64,000 nt of DNA, from positions 124,001-188,000 of the forward strand of contig NZ_FNHL01000003.1 of assembly GCF_900103715.1 (NCBI RefSeq), given 5' to 3'. Positions 49,616 through 56,642 of this stretch are shown in pieces. Under the pieces are notes generated by a model. That model was not told the DNA's origin, ran no database searches, and saw only the letters and a program-made list of their open reading frames with translations. A program made the position numbers and the translations under genes. Numbering within the stretch: position 1 is the first letter of the stretch; every line of letters begins with the position of its first letter. Source of the DNA: Halogranum gelatinilyticum (lineage in GTDB: Archaea; Halobacteriota; Halobacteria; Halobacteriales; Haloferacaceae).

Positions 49616-50989
49616 CTACGGACTATACGTCGTGACGATGTAGTTACCGCTACCCGTGGAGTTGGTCCCCGGGTAGATCGGGTTCGTTGCTGGGTCGTCA
49701 GCGTTGATCACTGCGCGACTGTCAGGGTAATTGAACGCATCTACCTGAACGCGGTAGTTGTCGCCCGGGTTGGGCATTGCACTGTTGTCTACAGCGACCC
49801 ACAGGACGTTTCCAGAGTGACTCGCAAACAGGATTGGGTTCGACACGTCACTCGGGTTCTGGAACATCCCCGTCTGATCTTTCTCCCAGACTGGGTTTCC
49901 ACCGCTGGTGATGACTTCTGAGTATCCCGTGTCGGTTCCAGACGGGAGTTGACTGTGCCCCGGTTGCCAGATAACCTGCCAGTCAGCAGTCCCATCGTCG
50001 TCGCTGTCGACGGCGAGGATATTGTTCATGTAGTCAAAGCTGTCAGCAACGTCGGTGATCTTGAACAACGTCTGAGACGTCCCGTACGCGACGTCAAGCG
50101 TCAGGTGACCAGACTCATCAGCCGCGTAGTTACTGTCAGCGTCATACTGCCCCGAGACGAAACTGTCATCGACGAAGGGGTTCGCCGTTCCGTCGTTGTG
50201 CCGTGACTGCACGGCGTAGAAGGTCAGGTCGAACTCGACGGAGTCGGTCTGGACCTCGTTGCCGACCTCGGTCGGCAGTTCCCACGCAAACGCGAGACAC
50301 TTACCCGAGAAGTCCTGTTCGGGGGTGCCCGGGAACGGCTCTCGATCCGCCGTACTGGAGTCGTTGTCTAGTGGAATGCCAGCTTGAAGCGCTGCAAGCA
50401 CCTCGCGGAGGCTGCCCTCGAAGACGAGTTCCGCGTCACCCGCCACTGGGATCGACTCGTTCTCGCTCGGACGGCCCTGGTCGCCCGGGACGTAGCCGTC
50501 GTCGACGCAGTAGAGAACGGCTTCGATGGCGTCGGCGAGTTCGCCCTCGCCATCGATGGGCGAAGAGGACTCGGTGGTGTTGTTCGGGTCGGCGTCCGCT
50601 TCGGGTTCGTTGACGGTGTTCTCGTCGTTCGCGGTGAGTTCGCCACCCGCCCAGATGTAGCCGGGGTTGTCCACGAGCGAGAAGCAGAACGTCCCGTAGC
50701 TGTAGTCGCCGGGCTTCACGTCGGTCAGCTGCTGGCTGACCCCGTTCTCGCCGTTGATGACGACGGGTCCGAAGGTCTCGCCGCCGCCGTTGGCTTCTGC
50801 TTGGTACTCGTAGACCGTCGCCTGCACTGCGAGGTCGAGCGAGCCGGCGGTCAGCGTGTTGTCGGTGAACGATTCGGTGTCGTTGAAGTACGCGGTCGTA
50901 CCGATTCCAGCACCCGCAGACGCGAGGCCGATGGTTCCGAGACCGGCCAGGACGTTGCGGCGCGAGAGGTTGAGTTTCTTGTCTGCCAT
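49616..50989 (-). CDS. Secreted SipW/TasA-type protein 4
   Basis: 457 aa. NLSRRNVLAGLGTIG twin-arginine start, SipW-type segment YFNDTESFTDNTLTAGSLDL, TasA-like domain with LTDVKPGDYSYGTFCFSL, NPGYIWAGGELTANDEN and the tail WELPTEVGNEVQTDSVEFDLTFYAVQSRHND. A C-terminal beta-rich domain (about 275-457) with Thr/Ser/Asn and Asp-rich strands follows. It heads the minus-strand series that continues with the VWA protein. Its promoter has a TATA-like CTAATACCG about 50-60 nt before the ATG, so a leader of about 30 nt is expected. GC is lower than in most of the window. Confidence 0.85.
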   Translation of the reverse strand: MADKKLNLSRRNVLAGLGTIGLASAGAGIGTTAYFNDTESFTDNTLTAGSLDLAVQATVYEYQAEANGGGETFGPVVINGENGVSQQLTDVKPGDYSYGTFCFSLVDNPGYIWAGGELTANDENTVNEPEADADPNNTTESSSPIDGEGELADAIEAVLYCVDDGYVPGDQGRPSENESIPVAGDAELVFEGSLREVLAALQAGIPLDNDSSTADREPFPGTPEQDFSGKCLAFAWELPTEVGNEVQTDSVEFDLTFYAVQSRHNDGTANPFVDDSFVSGQYDADSNYAADESGHLTLDVAYGTSQTLFKITDVADSFDYMNNILAVDSDDDGTADWQVIWQPGHSQLPSGTDTGYSEVITSGGNPVWEKDQTGMFQNPSDVSNPILFASHSGNVLWVAVDNSAMPNPGDNYRVQVDAFNYPDSRAVINADDPATNPIYPGTNSTGSGNYIVTTYSP

Positions 50990-51189
50990 TGGTGGGTGTC
51001 GCCCGGCGGGGATCCCGCTGAGCACTGTCAGAACCCTGGATTAGTACGGTATTAGGTAATAACCGAATTGACAGGTCGAACGGCGGACTTGACTCACCGC
51101 AACGGCTGGCCTCGCTCGCTCAACCGGCCACTGAGTCCGACGAACGACGAGTTTCCAGGCAACAATCGCTGGTTGTTCACCTCGAAACG

Positions 51190-51214
51190 GGCCGTTGTGA
51201 GAGCGACAACGGCC
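51190..51214. promoter_or_regulatory. 9-bp inverted repeat, candidate operator
   Basis: Perfect arms GGCCGTTGT and ACAACGGCC with a 7-nt spacer, about 80-100 bp from the plus-strand TATA box and about 140 bp from the minus-strand one. A smaller dyad with the same spacer length lies at 51161-51177. Candidate binding site for one of the two winged-helix proteins of the locus. Confidence 0.45.
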
Positions 51215-51294
51215 AGTTGCTCGCACACGACTGTCGGCTGAAATACCCGTATTCGGCGGTTTGAGTGGTATAACCACGCAATCAGCGGATGTAT

Positions 51295-51310
51295 AAGGGG
51301 GTATAGTACC
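51295..51310 (+). promoter_or_regulatory. Shared promoter motif, copy A
   Basis: AAGGGGGTATAGTACC directly after a TATA-like box (51291-51296), in the zone just upstream of the expected transcription start for the regulator gene at 51381. It equals copy B (55281-55296, minus strand) at 14 of 16 positions. Expected leader about 60 nt, unusual here. Confidence 0.55.
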
Positions 51311-51380
51311 CAGTGGTGACTACGGCGCGACCCCATCGCCGCCAACTCGCGACGACGCGCGCCACAGGAGAGACCCACTC

Positions 51381-51911
51381 ATGCAGTTGTTCACCCAGTC
51401 CGGCCTGCTCGAAACCGAGATTCACGACATCCTGCGGAACGACCGCCGCCGCGCGGTGCTCAAGCATCTCAGACAGACGACCAGCGACGTTACCCTGCGC
51501 GACCTTGCGGAGGGTATCGCCGAGATCGAAACCGGCGAGTCGCCGCCGCCCAAGAACATCCGCGAGTCGGTCTACAACTCACTGCACCAGACGCACCTCC
51601 CGAAGCTGGACGAACGCGGCGTCATCAGCTACGACAAGAACCGCAAGACCATCGCGCTCGAAGAGCGCGCTCGCGCGGTCAACATCTACATGGAGGTCGT
51701 CACGAAGTACGGCATCACCTGGGCGGACTACTACCGAGGGATCGCGACGCTGTCGCTGCTGACGGTGCTGGCCGTCACCATCGGCGTCCCCGGTCTCTCC
51801 GAGGCGGGCACACTTCTCGTGACGAGCGGCTTCCTGCTCGTCGTCGCGCTCTCGACGCTCTACCAACTGTGGACCCAACGGTGGCTGTATCTGCGGCAGC
51901 TTGTCGGGTAA
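51381..51911 (+). CDS. Winged-helix regulator with two C-terminal membrane helices (DUF7344-like)
   Basis: 176 aa. The N-terminal half matches DUF7344-type haloarchaeal HTH proteins: EIHDILRNDRRRAVLKHLR, LRDLAEGIAEIETGE, SVYNSLHQTHLPKLDERGVISYD. Two hydrophobic helices follow (about 117-137 and 140-160), so DNA binding may be tethered to the membrane. CAGGAGAG lies 8-15 nt before the ATG. It lies between the two blocks of secreted proteins and shares a promoter motif with one of them, making it a candidate regulator of the locus. Confidence 0.85.
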   Translation: MQLFTQSGLLETEIHDILRNDRRRAVLKHLRQTTSDVTLRDLAEGIAEIETGESPPPKNIRESVYNSLHQTHLPKLDERGVISYDKNRKTIALEERARAVNIYMEVVTKYGITWADYYRGIATLSLLTVLAVTIGVPGLSEAGTLLVTSGFLLVVALSTLYQLWTQRWLYLRQLVG

Positions 51912-52154
51912 GTCTCGGTCAGTACCGGAGGTAATGGTCCACTTTGTCGGACGAACGGCACCTTTTCGCGGCGCGAATTCGCGCTTTTTCGTCAGTTTCG
52001 TGGCTCCGCTCAGCGACAGCCTTGGCATCCGGACCCTACCGAACCGAAGGCTCGCTGTTTCGACTGTACTGGCCAGTTCATCACCACAGGAACCCGGCTC
52101 GGATATGTCGGCAGAACATAAGCTATCATTGTTGTCGAGTTGTTCGAATAACGT

Positions 52155-52508
52155 ATGTCCGACACGTGGCTCTCTCTGAGAGAGACGCCTTTCGACGACG
52201 AGGAGTTCGTCACGCTGTGGGTTCTCGCGACGACCACGTACGGCGTCGGCGACATCGTGACGACCATCGCACTCATCTACTTCAGTCCGACCGTCACCGA
52301 GGGGAACGTCGTCGTCGCGACTGCCGTCGGCGCGTTTGGACAGGCAGGCCTCGTCGGACTGAAACTCGGTGCCTTCCTGATTTGTCTCGTGGTGAGCGTC
52401 GACGCCGCCCACGACGGGAGCAGGAGTTGGTACTACCTGCCACCGGTTGGGCTGACGCTTCTCGGGACAACCGTGACGGTATACAACATCCAGTTGATGC
52501 TGATGTGA
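52155..52508 (+). CDS. Small membrane protein, paralogue of the one at 42287
   Basis: 117 aa, four predicted helices. Same length as, and about three quarters identical to, the product of 42287-42640; LATTTYGVGD and TTIALIYF blocks are shared. ATG start with a TATA-like ACATAAGC about 27 nt upstream. Function unknown. The pair marks the left and inner right sides of the main secreted-protein block. Confidence 0.82.
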   Translation: MSDTWLSLRETPFDDEEFVTLWVLATTTYGVGDIVTTIALIYFSPTVTEGNVVVATAVGAFGQAGLVGLKLGAFLICLVVSVDAAHDGSRSWYYLPPVGLTLLGTTVTVYNIQLMLM

Positions 52509-52531
52509 GAGAGATATCGGCGGCGGAGTAA

Positions 52532-53707
52532 CTACGCTGTCCGCAGTCCGAGCGTCACGTCGAACGAGACCTGGTCGCTCTGTATCTCGTTCCCGACATC
52601 GGCCGGAAGTCGCCACTCGACGACGAGATGTGCGTGCTCGCCAGCCTCGAGGCCGACCGAACCCAACGGATCGCCCGTCGCAAGCGTCGACAGCGACACG
52701 TAGTTCGGCCCCGACAGGAGGCCGTTCCCGGAGCCAACGAGATACGACCGGCTTCCGTCGCCTCGGACGAGCGCGACTCTGAGTTCGAGTGCATCTGCGA
52801 GTTCGCCGACATCGGGACTCGCGTCGACCGCTCGCTCGGGTTCGATGAGGCCGTTCTCGGCGTTGACCAGGTTCGAGACGGTGATTGAGAGGGTCGCGTC
52901 GTCGGTGCCGTCGTTACTGACCGTCACGGCGGAGTCACCTGCCGATCCGGGGGCGGCACCCTCGACTGCCAACAGTGGTGTCTCGGCAGCACCGCCGACG
53001 TCGAGCGCGACCGCCGTTTCGGCCGTGTTCGTCACGTCGAACTCGTACGGTTCGACGACGGCGACGCGGTCGAGTTCATCGTCGCCATCGTAGAGGACGG
53101 CCGTGACCGAGACGTAGCCGCGACGGGTCCGAGTCGAAGCGTCGGCGGGATTGGCGAATCCGGGCGTCGTGGCTTCCGTGTAGAACAACCGCGTCGAATC
53201 GAACGCCTGACTGAGAGAGAGTGAACGGTCGTTACTCGCTTCGACGGTCGTACGCCTCCGTTCGGTCCACTCCTCGTTCGGTGTCCACGTGTGGGCGACG
53301 AGCGTGACTCGGTCGGCAGGGACATCCCACTCGACGGAGCCGCTGAGTTCCCCAGCCAGCGGGGGGACAATACCCTCGGCGTTGGTCACGTCGTCGGGGT
53401 CGGTGGGTGTGAAGGCGACGTCGAGGCAGCCGCAGTTTGGTTCGGTAGTGGTTGCTGCGTTCTCGGGTTGAGAGGCTTCGTCAGCATTGTTATGGCTCTG
53501 GCTTCGGGTTGGCGTTGATGTAGTTGATGATGGCTCTGGAGCGTGTGGTGTCTCATTGGCCCCAGTTGAAATGTGTTCTTGGCTAACAGGAACAGTGCCT
53601 CCGAACAACCCTACCCCAGTCGCTGCGATGGTTACGAAGAGTGCAACGCATATGATACTGATTTTTCGAATAGTAATCCAATTGTCTATTGATTCACTGT
53701 CAATCAT
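52532..53707 (-). CDS. Exported protein sharing the C-terminal tail motif of the SipW set
   Basis: 391 aa. One hydrophobic helix near the N-terminus (ISIICVALFVTIAATGVGLFGG, about 15-36) without twin Arg, then a Ser/Thr/Pro/Asn linker, a Cys pair (NCGCL), and beta-rich domains. The C-terminus WRLPADVGNEIQSDQVSFDVTL matches the shared tail of the TasA-type proteins, and ITVSNLVNAENGLIEPE resembles their 'ANDEN...EPE' block. It is the last gene of the three-gene minus series from 55212 with a 27-bp spacer; its own TATA-like TTTTATGA may add transcription. Confidence 0.75.
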   Translation of the reverse strand: MIDSESIDNWITIRKISIICVALFVTIAATGVGLFGGTVPVSQEHISTGANETPHAPEPSSTTSTPTRSQSHNNADEASQPENAATTTEPNCGCLDVAFTPTDPDDVTNAEGIVPPLAGELSGSVEWDVPADRVTLVAHTWTPNEEWTERRRTTVEASNDRSLSLSQAFDSTRLFYTEATTPGFANPADASTRTRRGYVSVTAVLYDGDDELDRVAVVEPYEFDVTNTAETAVALDVGGAAETPLLAVEGAAPGSAGDSAVTVSNDGTDDATLSITVSNLVNAENGLIEPERAVDASPDVGELADALELRVALVRGDGSRSYLVGSGNGLLSGPNYVSLSTLATGDPLGSVGLEAGEHAHLVVEWRLPADVGNEIQSDQVSFDVTLGLRTA

Positions 53708-53734
53708 AAAAGAACAAACGGGGTTTGAAGCGGT

Positions 53735-54478
53735 CTACTGGCCAGCCTGCTTCAGAGCGAACGTGATATCCGTCCGCAAGACGTCACCTTGATAGTCGTT
53801 TGGGATGTTCTCGTTCATCTTCAGATCGATGTTGAAGATAGTCTCCTCGGGCGAATCTGGGGGTGTATGCCCCAACTTCGGTGGATCGAATTCGTCTAAG
53901 ACCGCTTCGTTGGTATCTGGTGCAGCCAAATCTGCGAGGGACACAAAATCGTCTGGTGCAGTCGCATCCTTCTGGATGGTGTTTCCGTTGTGTGACTCGT
54001 CAGGTTGACTGTCGGTGACCAGATTCACAATATCTCCATCTGTTGTGGTGTAGGTGAGTGACTTCACCTCAATCCACTTCGCCATGTTACCTCCTGGATT
54101 AGTGTCTGCATCAGGACCACTGTCTCCAGGGGTATCTGGCGTTCCATCATTATTTTCGTCGATATCTCCGTCTCTGTCTTCGTAAGTGGTATTGCTGAAG
54201 TCGATTTCGAGGTGATCCAGTCTCCTCGTCCCCGTATTGAACAGGGCTAACTCGAGAGCGTAGGGATTCTCAGTGGTCTCACCCGGTTTCCAGTCGTACG
54301 AGTAGGAGGTACCGAACGTACCATCATGCATCCCTAAGTCAACTGTGCCGGCTTTGATTTGGTTATCTACAGAACTCTCTGAGTCAGTGAAGTACGCGAA
54401 CGTACCAGCACCAGTTCCTGCACTGACCGCGCCGGTCGCTCCAAGAGCACTCAACAATCGCCGACGCGTAAGTTCCAT
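53735..54478 (-). CDS. Secreted SipW/TasA-type protein 5
   Basis: 247 aa. LTRRRLLSALGATG twin-arginine start and the SipW-type segment GTFAYFTDSESSVDNQIKAGTVDLG. The mature part has the TasA-like first strands, an Asp/Asn-rich loop (about 108-130) and the tail DYQGDVLRTDITFALK. GC is clearly lower than in the housekeeping genes (many A/T third positions), which suggests different codon history. It follows secreted protein 6 by 17 bp and is co-transcribed. Confidence 0.85.
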   Translation of the reverse strand: MELTRRRLLSALGATGAVSAGTGAGTFAYFTDSESSVDNQIKAGTVDLGMHDGTFGTSYSYDWKPGETTENPYALELALFNTGTRRLDHLEIDFSNTTYEDRDGDIDENNDGTPDTPGDSGPDADTNPGGNMAKWIEVKSLTYTTTDGDIVNLVTDSQPDESHNGNTIQKDATAPDDFVSLADLAAPDTNEAVLDEFDPPKLGHTPPDSPEETIFNIDLKMNENIPNDYQGDVLRTDITFALKQAGQ

Positions 54479-54495
54479 TGACTGAACCCTCCTAT

Positions 54496-55212
54496 TTAGG
54501 CCTGAGTCGGGGAAGTGGTGTTGTCAGCAGACTGCGTGACGGTGAAGGCAACCTCAAAGTCAACCCCGTCTCCTTGTGCTTCGTTGCCAACGTCAGCAGC
54601 AAGTTTGACCTCTAAGTCGAGGGTGATTGTATCATCAGTATTTAAGGTAGCGTAACCCTTGACCGTTTCCATCGCGTCGTTGAGTTCGCTCAGGTCAACG
54701 TACGTTTCACCATCTCTAGCTTCTTCCGCGTCCGCATCATCGGTCGCATTAATATTCCCCTTGATCGGTGAAGATGGGGAATCATCCGCTAGGAGGTCGT
54801 CCGTTTCCTTAGTCCCCCCTCTGTCATGAGTAATCGATGCTGACACGACCTCTACCCTGTCTGCAAACTCATCTGCAGAAAGGTCACTACCATTGGTAGC
54901 TGCCTCTGATTCACTCGGCTCACTGAGAGCCGTATCGATGTCAAGACTGACACCATCGATACTCCCATCGTACGTCACAGAGACAGTCTTTGATTCGGCC
55001 GATCCACCTGGTTTCAGATTTTCAATATTTGCAGAGAAACCGCTCGGGCTATTAAGGTCAACCGTCCCTGCTGAAATATTGTTCCCCGAGCTCGTCTCGT
55101 TGTCACTGAAGTACGCCATCGTCCCTGCGCCCGTGGCTGCGCCAGCGGCGCCGATCGTTGCGAGTCCGCCCAGTACCTTGCGTCGCGTGAGTTCGACTCT
55201 CTTGTCAGACAT
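54496..55212 (-). CDS. Secreted SipW/TasA-type protein 6
   Basis: 238 aa. LTRRKVLGGLATIG twin-arginine start, SipW-type segment GTMAYFSDNETSSGNNISAGTVDL, a TasA-like domain (FSANIENLKPGGSAESKTVSV) and the tail AADVGNEAQGDGVDFEVAF. The size and order resemble TasA/CalY and archaeal bundling-pilus subunits, so this is a candidate main subunit. A leader of about 60 nt with GAGGT 11 nt before the ATG and a hairpin (GTGGG-N6-CCCAC) precedes it. Low GC as in the downstream gene. First gene of a three-gene operon with the shared 16-bp promoter motif. Confidence 0.86.
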   Translation of the reverse strand: MSDKRVELTRRKVLGGLATIGAAGAATGAGTMAYFSDNETSSGNNISAGTVDLNSPSGFSANIENLKPGGSAESKTVSVTYDGSIDGVSLDIDTALSEPSESEAATNGSDLSADEFADRVEVVSASITHDRGGTKETDDLLADDSPSSPIKGNINATDDADAEEARDGETYVDLSELNDAMETVKGYATLNTDDTITLDLEVKLAADVGNEAQGDGVDFEVAFTVTQSADNTTSPTQA

Positions 55213-55280
55213 TGGGTTGTCTTACCTCGTTCACGTGTGCATCCGTGGGGTCGCTCCCACCTAGCACGCAGTTGCTCCAA

Positions 55281-55296
55281 GGCACCATACCCCCTT
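55281..55296 (-). promoter_or_regulatory. Shared promoter motif, copy B
   Basis: On the minus strand AAGGGGGTATGGTGCC, directly after a TATA-like TATACAAAA, before the operon starting with secreted protein 6 (ATG 55212). Matches copy A at 51295-51310 in 14 of 16 bases, with both differences G-to-A transitions. Confidence 0.55.
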
Positions 55297-55337
55297 TTGT
55301 ATATGCCGATTGACGTGATGACAAACCCGGGCAGACC

Positions 55338-55399
55338 AGAGACAAACCGCGGTTGAACGTCTCTCGGAGGGAGTCAGAAACCCCTCTAATCACCGATTA
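55338..55399. promoter_or_regulatory. Dyads in the divergent gap before the second regulator
   Basis: AGAGAC...GTCTCT arms enclose the palindrome AACCGCGGTT (55338-55364), and TAATC-ACC-GATTA lies at 55387-55399. They sit between the promoters of the secreted protein 6 operon (left) and the regulator at 55487 (right; TATA-like region near 55455-55465). Candidate operators; no regulator is proven. Confidence 0.35.
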
Positions 55400-55486
55400 A
55401 AGACCGTCGAACGCTGTTTTCGGCCGACACCGTGGACCCTAAACAGCCAATTAGATAAGGTGTAATCTATCAAGAATTTCTATAGA

Positions 55487-56074
55487 ATGAGCATGAAGCA
55501 GGTCGGGGCGGATACCGAGACGCTTCCACGGGAGGTCGTCTTCGATATGCTGAGTAGTCAGCGACGACGACACACGCTGCACTACCTCTTACAGCACGAC
55601 CGACCCGTCGAACTTCGCGAGCTGTCGCGGCAGGTGGCAGCGTGGGAGAACGGCATCGAGCCCGTCGAGGTCACGTCCGACCAGCGGAAGAACGTCTACA
55701 CCGCGCTCAGGCAGGCACACCTCCCGCGGATGGACCGAGCGGGAATCGTCGACTTCGACCCGAACCGCGCGGAGATTGAACTCCGCGAGGAGGCAAGTGA
55801 TCTGCAGTTGTACCTCGAAGTCATTCCGGGGAACGACATCCCGTGGAGCGACTACTATCTCGGTCTGAGCGTCTTCTCGGGATTGCTCATTGGTGCCGCG
55901 GAGTTCGGTGTCTTCCCGTTCGGTGAAATTCAAGTCGTAGCCTGGACGGGACTCGTCGTCTTCCTTTTCTTCGCGTCTGCGGCCACGCACGCGTACATGA
56001 ACCGGCAGATGCGTCTGGGGCAAGAAGGCCCACCACCGGGCTACGAACAGGAACTCCAACAGGAGGACGAGTGA
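55487..56074 (+). CDS. Second winged-helix regulator with membrane helices (DUF7344-like)
   Basis: 195 aa. LPREVVFDMLSSQRRRHTLHYLL, ELRELSRQVAAWENG, VYTALRQAHLPRMDRAGIVDFD align with the regulator at 51381. Two helices follow (about 125-142 and 148-168) and then a charged tail (EQELQQEDE). The start may be ATG 55487 or ATG 55493. The ATG of the signal peptidase follows the stop by one base, so regulator, peptidase and exported protein form one operon. Confidence 0.85.
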   Translation: MSMKQVGADTETLPREVVFDMLSSQRRRHTLHYLLQHDRPVELRELSRQVAAWENGIEPVEVTSDQRKNVYTALRQAHLPRMDRAGIVDFDPNRAEIELREEASDLQLYLEVIPGNDIPWSDYYLGLSVFSGLLIGAAEFGVFPFGEIQVVAWTGLVVFLFFASAATHAYMNRQMRLGQEGPPPGYEQELQQEDE

Positions 56075-56075
56075 G

Positions 56076-56642
56076 ATGGACCGGTCGAAACTCCTCAACA
56101 CTGCTGGTCTGGTGCTCCTGGCCGTCCTCGTGGTGCCGTTCGTCGTCTTCGCCGTCCCGCAGGTCGTCGGTGCCGAACACAGTTTCGTCGTCGTCTCGTC
56201 CAGTATGGCTCCGGCGTTCCACGCCGGGTCTGCCGTCGTCGTCAACGACGTCGATCCGACGAGCGTCGACGAAGGGGACGTCATCACGTTCGAAGCACCG
56301 GGTGAGAACTTCGGTGGCGAGGGTGATGTCGACCGCGTGACCCACCGCGTCGTCGACGTTGTCGAGGAGGAAGACGGCCTCTACTTCCAGACCAAGGGTG
56401 ATGCCAACGAGGAGGTGGACCAACAACTCGTGCCAGCCGAGAACCTGATCGGTCGGGTGTTCTTCGCGATTCCGCTCATCGGCTGGGTACTCGACTTTGG
56501 CGGGTCGCAAACTGGACTGCTCGCTCTGGTCGTCGTCCCGTCGGCGCTTCTCGTCGTGGGTGAGGTCTGGGATCTGTATCAGGCGGCGACCACGGGTGAA
56601 GAGGACAAGAACCAGCCGTCGGTCACAGTCGAGGACGACTGA
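56076..56642 (+). CDS. Signal peptidase I, ER/archaeal type (SipW-like)
   Basis: 188 aa. N-terminal helix (about 8-28), SFVVVSSSMAPAFHAGS (catalytic S43), GDVITFEAPG, DRVTHRVVDV (H90) and FQTKGDANEEVD (D109), then a C-terminal helix (about 140-165) and a charged tail. Same Ser-His-Asp set as the peptidase at 43328 but without the long C-terminal extension. Probably processes SipW-type signals of the locus. Its TGA overlaps the ATG of the next gene (TGATG). Confidence 0.92.
   Translation: MDRSKLLNTAGLVLLAVLVVPFVVFAVPQVVGAEHSFVVVSSSMAPAFHAGSAVVVNDVDPTSVDEGDVITFEAPGENFGGEGDVDRVTHRVVDVVEEEDGLYFQTKGDANEEVDQQLVPAENLIGRVFFAIPLIGWVLDFGGSQTGLLALVVVPSALLVVGEVWDLYQAATTGEEDKNQPSVTVEDD

Larger units (their letters stand above)
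50990..51380. promoter_or_regulatory. 391-bp divergent intergenic region with two dyads
   Basis: No coding frame of note. It separates secreted protein 4 (left, minus) from the regulator at 51381 (right, plus). It holds a minus-strand TATA-like box at about 51041-51052, a plus-strand TATA-like GTATAAGG at 51291-51298, and two dyads: AACAA-N7-TTGTT at 51161-51177 and GGCCGTTGT-N7-ACAACGGCC (9-bp arms) at 51190-51214. The region's right end carries the 16-bp motif at 51295-51310. Confidence 0.6.

Noticed and set aside
44621-55212. Type IV pilin-like signal peptides for the secreted series
   Set aside because: They lack the short charged leader and the G/A-x3-E-type cleavage site before the hydrophobic segment. 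Arg-Arg plus the Gly/Ala-rich hydrophobic segment fits Tat/SipW signals better.
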